DNA of 64,000 nt from contig CAWIHA010000027.1 in NCBI GenBank assembly GCA_963835855.1, positions 101,743 through 165,742 of the forward strand, in the 5' to 3' direction. The notes beneath the pieces are model-generated. The model worked only from the letters and a program-made list of their open reading frames with translations. It made no database searches and was not told the origin of the DNA. How positions within the stretch are numbered: the first letter of the stretch is position 1; every line of letters begins with the position of its first letter. Positions 1 through 7,246 of the stretch are shown piece after piece. Made by a program: the position numbers and the translations under genes. Origin of the DNA: CAWIHA01 sp963835855 (GTDB lineage: Bacteria; Acidobacteriota; Terriglobia; Bryobacterales; Bryobacteraceae).

Positions 1-1
1 C

Positions 2-223
2 CTATTTGTAGACGACACTTGGCAGAAAAGCACCATGCCTGCCTTGTTCCCTCATCAGGACTGCGACCAACCGGCATGGGTCTGCTGGGAAAAGTTTCGG
101 CAAACACATAGCCTGAGGGAACTTCAGGCCCGGTGGATGGAGTTCTGGAAGGCCAACCAGAATAAGATTTACTGGGACAAGATGGCTCGCTGCTTCAGGT
201 TGTCGGATGCTAAAAACAAGTAG
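2..223 (+). CDS. C-terminal end of an unidentified protein, cut by the window edge
   Basis: The frame is open from the left edge and closes with TAG at 221-223, so this is probably the last ~73 residues of a longer protein. It is tryptophan- and charge-rich with no motif I recognise. It sits directly before the first orphan tip, whose apparent start codon overlaps its end. By analogy with the later cassettes it could be the tail of a preceding tip or of its partner protein; that is inference from position only. Confidence 0.4.
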   Translation, partial: LFVDDTWQKSTMPALFPHQDCDQPAWVCWEKFRQTHSLRELQARWMEFWKANQNKIYWDKMARCFRLSDAKNK

Positions 224-1202
224 CCAATACCCGCAAGCTCACGACGGTTCGTTTGCGGGCAGCGTCGTGGTCAGCTGGAGCCCCGTCATCCGGTACGACA
301 TGGCCGCCTTCGACGCAACCGGCAACGTGCGCTGGATCGTGCCCAACGACCAGCCTCAGATCGCCACCGCCGATGGCGGCGTCATCGGCCAGTCCGGAAT
401 CATCTATGACCAAAACGGAAATGCAACGGGGCAAATGGGCACTCCGCTCACTTATTCATGGATGCAGAACGCATACGAGGTCGGCTCCGTGGATCAAGTA
501 CTGGCTAACCCTCTTCCTTTTGCAGTGGGTTTCTGGGTGGCCGCAGGAGGGAACGTTTCTGGCAATGGCACCGCGGTGCAACAGCCTTATTACGCGCCGC
601 TCAAGAGTTGCCCCGGCGCCTCACCCCCATGCCCTCAAGAGGCCGCCATGTCTGCGCTCGGTGCGCTGAAGAACCTCCTTCAATCCCCGTGCCCAGCATG
701 CAACAGTTGGCTCTTCAACAAACTGTCAGGGACCAACCAGGCGAGCTTTTACCAGTACCTGTCCCTGCGGCCCCGATTCTGGGATGGGACACGCTCGTAT
801 GCCCCAGCGAACCAGGCGCTCTGCCCCGCGGGCTTTTGGAGCCAGTTATTTTGCCCGGTTGGCACCGAAACTATACACGACTATATGCAGCAGAGGGGCG
901 CTGACGCCGTTTCCCAAACTCCTAGTGACAAAGGGAAAGGTATGCAGGTCTTCTTCAACCCCGCACAAGGCATATGCAACGTCCTTTCCACGCCGAGTCC
1001 TGGACCTGGTGATCAGGGCGTTCTGAACCAGGCTACACTCTTTCACGAGGCCCTCCATGGATATACCGGAGATTACGACATGACGCTGGAGTCGGCGTTC
1101 GGATTGCCGGTAACGTTCGGCGAATCCGTGAGCATAACCTACTATTTGGAGAACAACGTGATCCCCGGAGGGGCGCAAGGAGCCCAGACATGCGGAAACT
1201 GA
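207..1202 (+). CDS. Orphan effector tip 1: shared leader segment plus HExxH metallopeptidase-like C-terminal domain
   Basis: Residues from about 32 to 115 match the start of the tips at 1912 and 3923. The shared segment has a PQQ/WD-propeller-like blade (AFDATGNVRW, then ATADGGVIGQSGIIYD) and ends in AAGGNVSGNGTA. After that the sequence is unique and cysteine-rich, and near the C-terminus it carries HEALHGYTGDYD, an HExxH zinc motif with a downstream Asp (HExxHxxTGxxD). There is no signal peptide or full propeller, so this looks like the detached 3' end of a large secreted protein rather than a complete gene; the annotated start is uncertain. The following membrane-protein gene overlaps its stop codon. 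Toxin function is inferred from architecture, not shown. Confidence 0.6.
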   Translation: MLKTSSQYPQAHDGSFAGSVVVSWSPVIRYDMAAFDATGNVRWIVPNDQPQIATADGGVIGQSGIIYDQNGNATGQMGTPLTYSWMQNAYEVGSVDQVLANPLPFAVGFWVAAGGNVSGNGTAVQQPYYAPLKSCPGASPPCPQEAAMSALGALKNLLQSPCPACNSWLFNKLSGTNQASFYQYLSLRPRFWDGTRSYAPANQALCPAGFWSQLFCPVGTETIHDYMQQRGADAVSQTPSDKGKGMQVFFNPAQGICNVLSTPSPGPGDQGVLNQATLFHEALHGYTGDYDMTLESAFGLPVTFGESVSITYYLENNVIPGGAQGAQTCGN

Positions 1203-1747
1203 AGCTAGCATTGGTTTTGCCGATCGCCCAGGTTGTGATTGCGGCAATTTTGTTGCAGTGGGGATACCGAGCACCTACCCCTCGCGGATCGGAGTTTTAC
1301 GAGCCCACGGCCTCGCTCATCTGTCGGGGACTGAATGCTCCTGCTCTGCTATTCAGGGTTCTGACGTATTACTTAACCCGGTCGGACACGACGCTCTCAT
1401 GGGTGTCGCGGTCAATCCTCGGTTTTCACGCAGGCGATCTTGTCTTCCTAGCGGGAGTGATCGTCGTCTGGTATTTTGTCGGGTGGGCGCTGGACCACCG
1501 ACGGACTGTAAGAACCTTGGGAAGAGGTGCAATAGTAGGAGGCCTGATCGCGCACTCTCTGGTGCTAGGGTTGGGAGGGATCCTCTTCTCTAGCGGGCTG
1601 TATCGTCTAAAGCATCCGACCGATAATCCGCTCCACCCCGTTCCTGTGGAAGCGCTTCTCACTTTGATATGGGCGATCAGCCTGCTTTTTATCTCCGGAA
1701 GAGGGCTCGTCAGGGCGATTCGGCATGCCCTTTGCGGATCGGCGTAA
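1190..1747 (+). CDS. Multi-pass membrane protein, candidate partner of tip 1 (truncated paralogue)
   Basis: A 185-residue protein with about four hydrophobic segments: an N-terminal LALVLPIAQVVIAAILLQW helix, then helices near residues 80-100, 115-135 and 155-170. It is clearly paralogous to the protein at 2864-3877 across its full length (shared FYxP, LICxGLNAPALLF, ISGRGLVRAIR). It stops right after RGLVRAIR, where the other copy continues for another ~150 residues, so this copy appears 3'-truncated. Its ATG overlaps the end of the upstream tip and an AAGGAG lies 8-9 bases upstream, suggesting translational coupling. An immunity role is a hypothesis based only on position. Confidence 0.55.
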   Translation: MRKLKLALVLPIAQVVIAAILLQWGYRAPTPRGSEFYEPTASLICRGLNAPALLFRVLTYYLTRSDTTLSWVSRSILGFHAGDLVFLAGVIVVWYFVGWALDHRRTVRTLGRGAIVGGLIAHSLVLGLGGILFSSGLYRLKHPTDNPLHPVPVEALLTLIWAISLLFISGRGLVRAIRHALCGSA

Positions 1748-1786
1748 CGGCACGATGGTGATCGCGTCCTTCCACGCCGCGGTCGC

Positions 1787-1896
1787 CCGCGCTCAGCGCC
1801 GCCGGGAGAGCCAGACCATCACCGCGCCAAACACGGTCATCGCAAGCCCGCTATACAGGTTCACTTGACTTGCGTGGGCGGTGCCCTGGTCGGGCC
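1787..1896 (-). repeat. Broken second copy of the 3' end of the gene at 7058-7240
   Basis: About 110 bases here match 7051-7163 closely (shared blocks include GCGCTCAGCGCCGCCGGGAG and CCGCTATACAGGTTCAC). One base is missing at about 1864 relative to the intact copy, which frameshifts the fragment. The intact copy lies just past the right end of the array. The fragment sits between the truncated membrane protein and tip 2, so it is probably a recombination or duplication scar from growth of the array. Confidence 0.75.
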
Positions 1897-1911
1897 TGAG
1901 GTCGGTACAAC

Positions 1912-2808
1912 ATGATCGCCTTCGACGCGAGCGGCAATGTGCGCTGGACCGTGCCCAACGACTATCCCCTGATCGCCACCGCCGACGGCGGCGTCATCGG
2001 CCAATCCGGCATCATCTATGACCAAAACGGCCAAGCCACCGGGCAAATCCCCAACCTAGCCGCATATTCATGGACGGGCAATTCGTACCAAGACGGCCCA
2101 GTAGATCAGGTGCTGGGGATGATGCTTAATGTTGCCGAGAGCTTCACGGCGTTCGCGGGAGGAAATCCCTCCGGCAACGGTACGGCCACCAAACCAGTTA
2201 CTAAAGATGTTCAACAATTAATCGCACAGATCGCGCTGAACCAAGTCGGCTCGTTACAATGGGCGAGCACGGGTACGCAGAACTACTGCAATCTATTTGT
2301 GCAATGGGTGCTCGAGCAGGCAGGATTGCAGGCACCTCTTTCACCCAACCCAAGTTGGTACCAGCGGGCGAAGTATTATCTTCACTTGGCGTCTAGCCCG
2401 ACCTATCCCGCCACTGCGGGCGACTGGGCAAACCCCAGTACGGACCTGAAGTGCTGGCGCCCCGTCACAGTTAACACCGTCCCTCCACCCGTGGGCCCCC
2501 AACTGCCACCGGGCACTCTTCCGCCCGATATCTCGATACCTGGTGACGTGATCGCAGAAGCCATTAATTATGCCGACGGAGCGACCGGCCATGTGGGTAT
2601 CATTGTGGGTGACCAAGAAACCGCCTCGTCGGATTCCGTAGCCTCGTGCTTCCCGCCGTACTCCCCAGATGGAATAATCGACATTAGCAATTTTGGGTTT
2701 CGGCCGGCCGATTGGGTTGATACATACATTAATCGGCTGACAGGGCAGCCGTGCCGGACGCATGGCAAGGAGATCAACGCGGCCGTGAAGAGATTCGTAT
2801 GTCAATAG
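1912..2808 (+). CDS. Orphan effector tip 2: shared leader segment plus papain-like (CHAP/NlpC-type) domain
   Basis: It opens with MIAFDASGNVRW and the same ~95-residue segment as tips 1 and 3, ending in AFAGGNPSGNGTA. The unique part contains QNYCNLFVQWVLEQAGL (candidate catalytic Cys in an amphipathic helix) and later PGDVIAEAINYADGATGHVGIIVG (candidate catalytic His at the start of a strand), the usual order in CHAP and NlpC/P60 amidases. Such domains usually cut peptidoglycan peptides or amides. No signal peptide is present, so it is most likely a displaced C-terminal tip. It is followed after about 55 bases by the paralogous membrane protein at 2864. Confidence 0.6.
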   Translation: MIAFDASGNVRWTVPNDYPLIATADGGVIGQSGIIYDQNGQATGQIPNLAAYSWTGNSYQDGPVDQVLGMMLNVAESFTAFAGGNPSGNGTATKPVTKDVQQLIAQIALNQVGSLQWASTGTQNYCNLFVQWVLEQAGLQAPLSPNPSWYQRAKYYLHLASSPTYPATAGDWANPSTDLKCWRPVTVNTVPPPVGPQLPPGTLPPDISIPGDVIAEAINYADGATGHVGIIVGDQETASSDSVASCFPPYSPDGIIDISNFGFRPADWVDTYINRLTGQPCRTHGKEINAAVKRFVCQ

Positions 2809-2863
2809 CGCTTACCCGGGGTTTATGGGAGAAAGAACGAACGGCATAAAAAGGAGCTTCGCA

Positions 2864-3877
2864 ATGCGGAAGGTACGTCTAGCGGTGGTGTTGCCAATCG
2901 TCCAATTTGCGGCTGCTGCGATCTTGCTGCAGTGGGCACGCCGAGTACCCGTTCCTCCGGGATCAGCGTTCTATGTCCCCAACGTCCGGCTGATCTGTGA
3001 CGGACTGAATGCTCCCGCTCTGCTGTTTGGGGCTCTTGCAATCTTCGGCTCTTACACATCATCCTTCCTTGGTTTTCCCACATCTGATCTCCTGTTCCTG
3101 GTGGGAGTGATTATCGTCTGGTACATTGTCGGGCGAGTTCTAGACCGGCGACGGAATTCAAAAGCAGCGCCACAAAGGGGAATAGCGACCGCTTTGGTCA
3201 TGTACCCTCTCTTGCTGATGCTGGGAAGCCTCCTCCTATTCCTCGGGGTGTATGGCTTAGGGCCTCATCGGCCAAATATTGCGGACCCACCTGTGGGTGC
3301 GTTTTTGACATTGATGTGGTCGGGCACTTTGATCTTTCTTTCCGGTAGAGGACTCGTTAGGGCGATTCGTCCGGCGCCTCGCAGAGTGAAGCGGGGTCTC
3401 TTGGTAGCTGGCTTTGCTTTAACGATATTAATTGTTGCCGGGCTGTGGATAGGCGGGCCCTTCGGTGCAACGCAAGCACTCGGAGAATATCTTCATCCCA
3501 CAACGGTGGAGATGATGCCGCTTCCTGATGGATGCGTTCCGACAAACGAAACGCCGCCCGCGAATCTGATGCGGATTGTGGAACATCAGAAGAATGTCTA
3601 CCACTTGGCTCTCCAAAAGGTAATCGTTTGCAGAACGGCACGAAAATTCCCTCACATCGAGCCCGATTTCACTGAGGCCGCTTTCAGCAAAGAAACACGC
3701 AAGCGCTGGCTACCACTATATTTAGGCTGCTGTAGCTATCAGTTTCGCAGACACGTTGCCGTGGTCGTCTTTGATTCCAATGAGAGCGGCTCTATAATGG
3801 TTGAGGCCGCCTTGATTCAGAGCCGGTGGGATTACTTGCGGTTGAACTGGCTTAGGTATCAGGGTGCCTGGTTTTGA
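2864..3877 (+). CDS. Multi-pass membrane protein with extra C-terminal domain, candidate partner of tip 2
   Basis: The start at 2864 is preferred over 2825: it has an AAAGGAG eight bases upstream and aligns with the MRK start of the paralogue at 1190. The protein has ~337 residues. The N-terminal ~180 residues (four hydrophobic helices) are paralogous to 1190-1747. A fifth helix follows (GLLVAGFALTILIVAGLWIG), then a ~130-residue soluble, probably extracytoplasmic region with several cysteines. Function is unknown. The same family follows two unrelated tip domains, so either it is not a specific immunity protein or its specificity lies in the variable C-terminus. Confidence 0.55.
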   Translation: MRKVRLAVVLPIVQFAAAAILLQWARRVPVPPGSAFYVPNVRLICDGLNAPALLFGALAIFGSYTSSFLGFPTSDLLFLVGVIIVWYIVGRVLDRRRNSKAAPQRGIATALVMYPLLLMLGSLLLFLGVYGLGPHRPNIADPPVGAFLTLMWSGTLIFLSGRGLVRAIRPAPRRVKRGLLVAGFALTILIVAGLWIGGPFGATQALGEYLHPTTVEMMPLPDGCVPTNETPPANLMRIVEHQKNVYHLALQKVIVCRTARKFPHIEPDFTEAAFSKETRKRWLPLYLGCCSYQFRRHVAVVVFDSNESGSIMVEAALIQSRWDYLRLNWLRYQGAWF

Positions 3878-3922
3878 GATGTCAGTGCCCCAGCCGCGTC
3901 TCGTCGGGGCTTACGAAGCAGG

Positions 3923-4855
3923 TTGCCCATCGTTGGAACCGCGGGGTTCGGGAGCCGGCCCTACATGATCGCCTTCGACGCAACCGGCAACGTGCGCTGG
4001 ATCGTCCCCAACGACCAGCCTCAGATCGCCACCGCCGACGGCGGCGTCATCGGCCAGTCCGGAATCATCTACGATAAGAACGGAAACGCTACAGGGCAAA
4101 TGGCACTGGGAGGAAATGTGGTGCCGAACTGGGCAGGGGAGATCTATACGGCTGGGGCATCGGGCGTCCAACTCAACTACTCCTGGGTTAGCTATGGTGC
4201 AGGGTTCACCTCGGCAGCAGGCGGAAACCCGTCCGGCAATGGGACCTCTATCGCAAATCTCGGGCTATCCGAGGGTATGCCGCTATGGTCGCTGTTTGGC
4301 GCAACGCCGAAGTGCACCCTCGGAACCGACAAGATAGCACTTGGAGGAGCGGCCCTACAGCAATACAGCACCGCTAAACAAAACCTCCTAACCTATCTGG
4401 CCTCGCTTACCCCAACCTCGCCCTGCGCCAAGCTCCTCAACGTCAGCCAGGTCACAGCTGCGGTCACAAGGCAGACTCCTTTTGACGGTATCCTCTCTAA
4501 CCTCAGCATGTATGATGCGGGCATATGGAACCAGAAAACGACGCAATTGAAGACCTGGCCGGATTTCAGAAGGTACCCGATTTGCAGCGAGTTCTGGTAC
4601 GGCCCGGGGATTTGGAGCGGGACGGTAGCCGAGGCCCAGACGCAGCCTCCGGCTACCGACGTTTACATTGCCACACAGAAGAAGGCATTGAGCTATCTGA
4701 CGCCAGTCACGATTCTGCACGAGAGCCTTCACAACTTGACGGGACTCGACGACCCCGATCTCTACAACTTGTTAACTGGGAAAAAACTGGGCCCCGGTCC
4801 GACGACCCCTATTAACGACGCATTGCAACAAAATGGTTGCGTTGGGACGCAATAA
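3923..4855 (+). CDS. Orphan effector tip 3: shared leader segment plus second HExxH metallopeptidase-like domain
   Basis: The shared segment starts at the ATG at 3965 (MIAFDATGNVRW) and ends in AAGGNPSGNGTS; the TTG at 3923 only extends the frame. The unique part ends with TILHESLHNLTGLDDPDLYN, again HExxHxxTGxxD as in tip 1, and a similar AKQNLL...SPCAKLL block precedes it, so tips 1 and 3 probably carry divergent members of one metallopeptidase-like family. Like the others it lacks a signal peptide and is likely a displaced C-terminal module. The next gene starts six bases after its stop. Confidence 0.6.
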   Translation: MPIVGTAGFGSRPYMIAFDATGNVRWIVPNDQPQIATADGGVIGQSGIIYDKNGNATGQMALGGNVVPNWAGEIYTAGASGVQLNYSWVSYGAGFTSAAGGNPSGNGTSIANLGLSEGMPLWSLFGATPKCTLGTDKIALGGAALQQYSTAKQNLLTYLASLTPTSPCAKLLNVSQVTAAVTRQTPFDGILSNLSMYDAGIWNQKTTQLKTWPDFRRYPICSEFWYGPGIWSGTVAEAQTQPPATDVYIATQKKALSYLTPVTILHESLHNLTGLDDPDLYNLLTGKKLGPGPTTPINDALQQNGCVGTQ

Positions 4856-4860
4856 CGAAT

Positions 4861-6129
4861 ATGGAAAACCGTAGAACTCTGAACCGCACGGCCGCTCGGC
4901 TATTCCCGGCGATCATTATACTCTTCGAGGCAACCCGCGCCTTCGGCGCCTGCAACGCGCCCCGCTACCGCATAGGTCGAGTTTTGGAGGACAGCGCATC
5001 CGACATCGCCATCCACATCAGCATTCGACTTGAGGACTTCGCACCAGGGAAGTTGATCTGTCTGGCGGAGGCGCTAAGACAGAGGTACCCTGGGCGGAAT
5101 GTGACGGCCTTCATTTTCAGCTCCCGCGAAGCGGCAGTGGGCTGGTCGCCACATCCGATCGAACAGACGCCGAAGTCATTTGAGTCCGATTCAAAGTTCC
5201 ACGGGTGCTATTTCTATGACAAGGAGAAGCACGAAGAGTACTTGCTAATCACGCCGGACGGGCACAGTCAACAGGTGGACTCGCCACTTAACACGCGGAT
5301 GGATCTGCCCGTCACGGGTGCGCCCGCCTGCAGGCTTGCGATTGGTGGGCGTTGTCTTCTCGAGTTTGAGCACATCGATTATCCTTCAACTGAAGACGGC
5401 ACAAAAATCTTTGGACGGGTCACGATTGCCGGGAATATTCAGCGGGATGGGGCCGTGTCGGGCCTGGCTGTCGTCGACGCGAAAGTGAATCCCCCCGAAC
5501 GGCAATCGGTGCTCGTTAAGTGGGCAGTGCATAACCTCGGCACATGGCGCTTCGAGCCTGCCAAACACAAAGATCGTGTGCGTATCAGGTACGACTTTGA
5601 GGTCACCGATTCTCCACTAGTGGGTTACGAGCACAATGTGCAGTTTCGGCTACCTGATGAAGTGAAAATCTGGACCCCCGGCGCGATACTCAATCATTTC
5701 GCCGATGTAGTTTCGTCCACTCCTTCATCCGGGACCGGCTCCGCCCAGGCCTTCACCTTCGTCTTCAGCCATCCGGCCGGCTTTTCTGCAATTTCCGAGG
5801 CATGGTTCGACATTCATCCGAGCTCCGGATTCGCTCCAGCGTGTTCCGGGTATTTCAGAGCTGCGACCAATGCCATCTACCTCTGGAACGACGCCCAGGA
5901 CGAGTTTCTCGGGCCGATGGGCCTTAACGCCTCAGGCTCCCTGCGAAATGGCAGCTGCATCATCGACTCCGCAGGCTCCTCAGCTAAGGGCTCTGGCAAC
6001 AATCTCGTCCTTACTATTTCGTTTAGCTTTCAGGCGGCGTTTGCAGGCCCCAAGATCATCTCACTATCCACTACTGCCGGATCGTTCCACAGCCCTTCGG
6101 TCCCCGCAGCCACCTGGACCATTCCGTAA
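4861..6129 (+). CDS. Secreted protein with TonB-C-like domain and an added C-terminal beta domain
   Basis: The ATG at 4861 (MENRRTLNR) gives a plausible signal peptide ending near AFG-AC, so I prefer it to the ATG at 4837 inside the previous gene. Residues ~25-275 are paralogous to the protein at 6206. They include a block resembling the TonB C-terminal fold (GRVTIAGNIQRDGAVSG..., NLGTWRFEPA, VRIRYDFEV). The last ~140 residues (from SSGTGSAQAFTFVFSHPAGF) form a separate beta-rich domain absent from the paralogue. It directly follows a HExxH tip and could be its periplasmic partner; this is inferred from position only. Confidence 0.5.
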   Translation: MENRRTLNRTAARLFPAIIILFEATRAFGACNAPRYRIGRVLEDSASDIAIHISIRLEDFAPGKLICLAEALRQRYPGRNVTAFIFSSREAAVGWSPHPIEQTPKSFESDSKFHGCYFYDKEKHEEYLLITPDGHSQQVDSPLNTRMDLPVTGAPACRLAIGGRCLLEFEHIDYPSTEDGTKIFGRVTIAGNIQRDGAVSGLAVVDAKVNPPERQSVLVKWAVHNLGTWRFEPAKHKDRVRIRYDFEVTDSPLVGYEHNVQFRLPDEVKIWTPGAILNHFADVVSSTPSSGTGSAQAFTFVFSHPAGFSAISEAWFDIHPSSGFAPACSGYFRAATNAIYLWNDAQDEFLGPMGLNASGSLRNGSCIIDSAGSSAKGSGNNLVLTISFSFQAAFAGPKIISLSTTAGSFHSPSVPAATWTIP

Positions 6130-6205
6130 GCCGTGACTGCTCAGGCCTGGCAGAACAGATTGAAAGGAGGGTGGGCAAATAAGTAACCGAGCCCTGAATG
6201 CGCGT

Positions 6206-6997
6206 ATGGGAACGACGTTGGGAATGCTTTTCGTTCTGAGCATCCGGACGTGCGCCGCTGCAGAGTGTCACGCCCCGAGCTACCGAAAAGGTTTTGTTTG
6301 GGAGGATACATCCTTGAGCATCATGATGAATATCAGCATACGGATGGGCGACTTTGCGCCGGACCGCCTGGTCTGCTTGGCCGGGAAGCTAAGGCTGCGC
6401 TACGCGGGCCGTAAGAGGGTACTCATCCCGATCTTCAGCACGAATCTTGCCGCGAAGCGGTATGACAAACCCCTTTGGGGAGATACGATCAAGCCGCGTG
6501 TTGACTGGGCGGCACAAATGCACGGGATATATTCTCTGGATGCGGAGAAACGCGAAGAATACGTCGAGATCATGCCCCTGGGCCCCAGTGGCCCATTCGA
6601 GACCAAGATCAGCTTGCCGGTCACCGCTATACCGTCGTGCACTCTTGAGTTGGCCGGCCGATGCCTGCTCGCGCTGGACAGGATTGAGTATCCGTGGGAG
6701 GCACTGAAGGCAAAGGCCTCCGGCACGGTCACCTTAGAGGGGACGATTGCTCGTGGTGGCGAGGTTAAGAATGTCCGCGTGATGAGGGCCGAAGTCGCTC
6801 CAGAGAATCAGAAGGATCTTCTACGGAGTTCGGCGCTTCAAAACCTGAAGACATGGCGTTTTGAAGCCGCCAGCCGTCGAAACTCCATCCGAATCGCCTA
6901 TTCGTATGTTATCGAGCCTCCTCACGGCCTCGGCCAAACGAGTGTCCAATTCCACCTGCCGAACATGGTAGAAATTCGTGGAAGGGTGACTGAATGA
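6206..6997 (+). CDS. Secreted TonB-C-like paralogue of the preceding protein
   Basis: This 263-residue protein is paralogous to the first ~270 residues of 4861-6129 (HAPSYRKGFVWEDTS; ISIRMGDFAPDRLVCLA; GTVTLEGTIARGGEV; NLKTWRFEAA; IRIAYSYVI). A signal peptide is visible at the N-terminus. Homology with the paralogue's N-terminus continues upstream of the ATG at 6206 to an ATA at 6179, which lies eight bases after a strong AAAGGAGG (6163-6170). The original start may therefore be 6179, with ATG changed to ATA. Function is unknown; a partner protein for a lost tip is possible. Confidence 0.5.
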   Translation: MGTTLGMLFVLSIRTCAAAECHAPSYRKGFVWEDTSLSIMMNISIRMGDFAPDRLVCLAGKLRLRYAGRKRVLIPIFSTNLAAKRYDKPLWGDTIKPRVDWAAQMHGIYSLDAEKREEYVEIMPLGPSGPFETKISLPVTAIPSCTLELAGRCLLALDRIEYPWEALKAKASGTVTLEGTIARGGEVKNVRVMRAEVAPENQKDLLRSSALQNLKTWRFEAASRRNSIRIAYSYVIEPPHGLGQTSVQFHLPNMVEIRGRVTE

Positions 6998-7057
6998 AAC
7001 GCTGGGCCTCCCGCTAATGAGCGCATCGGCTTCACCCCGCAGCCTGAGCAGCCGCGC

Positions 7058-7240
7058 TCAGCGCCGCCGGGAGAGCCAGACCATTACCGCGCCAAACGCG
7101 ATCATGGCAACCCCGCTATACAGGTTCACGTTGACTCGGGTGAGCGGCGCCCTGGTATCGGGCATCCCCAGGCCGATGGCGCACAGAACGATCCCGATCC
7201 CCAGGAAGAATAGGCCGACGGGCAATCGTAAATTCCACAT
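7058..7240 (-). CDS. Small two-helix membrane protein downstream of the symporter
   Basis: The 60-residue protein has two hydrophobic segments (LPVGLFFLGIGIVLCAIGLGM and VNLYSGVAMIAFGAVMVWL) and a basic SRRR tail. It begins six bases after the symporter stop, so it is probably co-transcribed with it. The family is not known to me. It marks the right border of the cassette array, and a frameshifted copy of its 3' end lies inside the array at 1787-1896. Confidence 0.5.
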   Translation of the reverse strand: MWNLRLPVGLFFLGIGIVLCAIGLGMPDTRAPLTRVNVNLYSGVAMIAFGAVMVWLSRRR

Positions 7241-7246
7241 AGGCGC

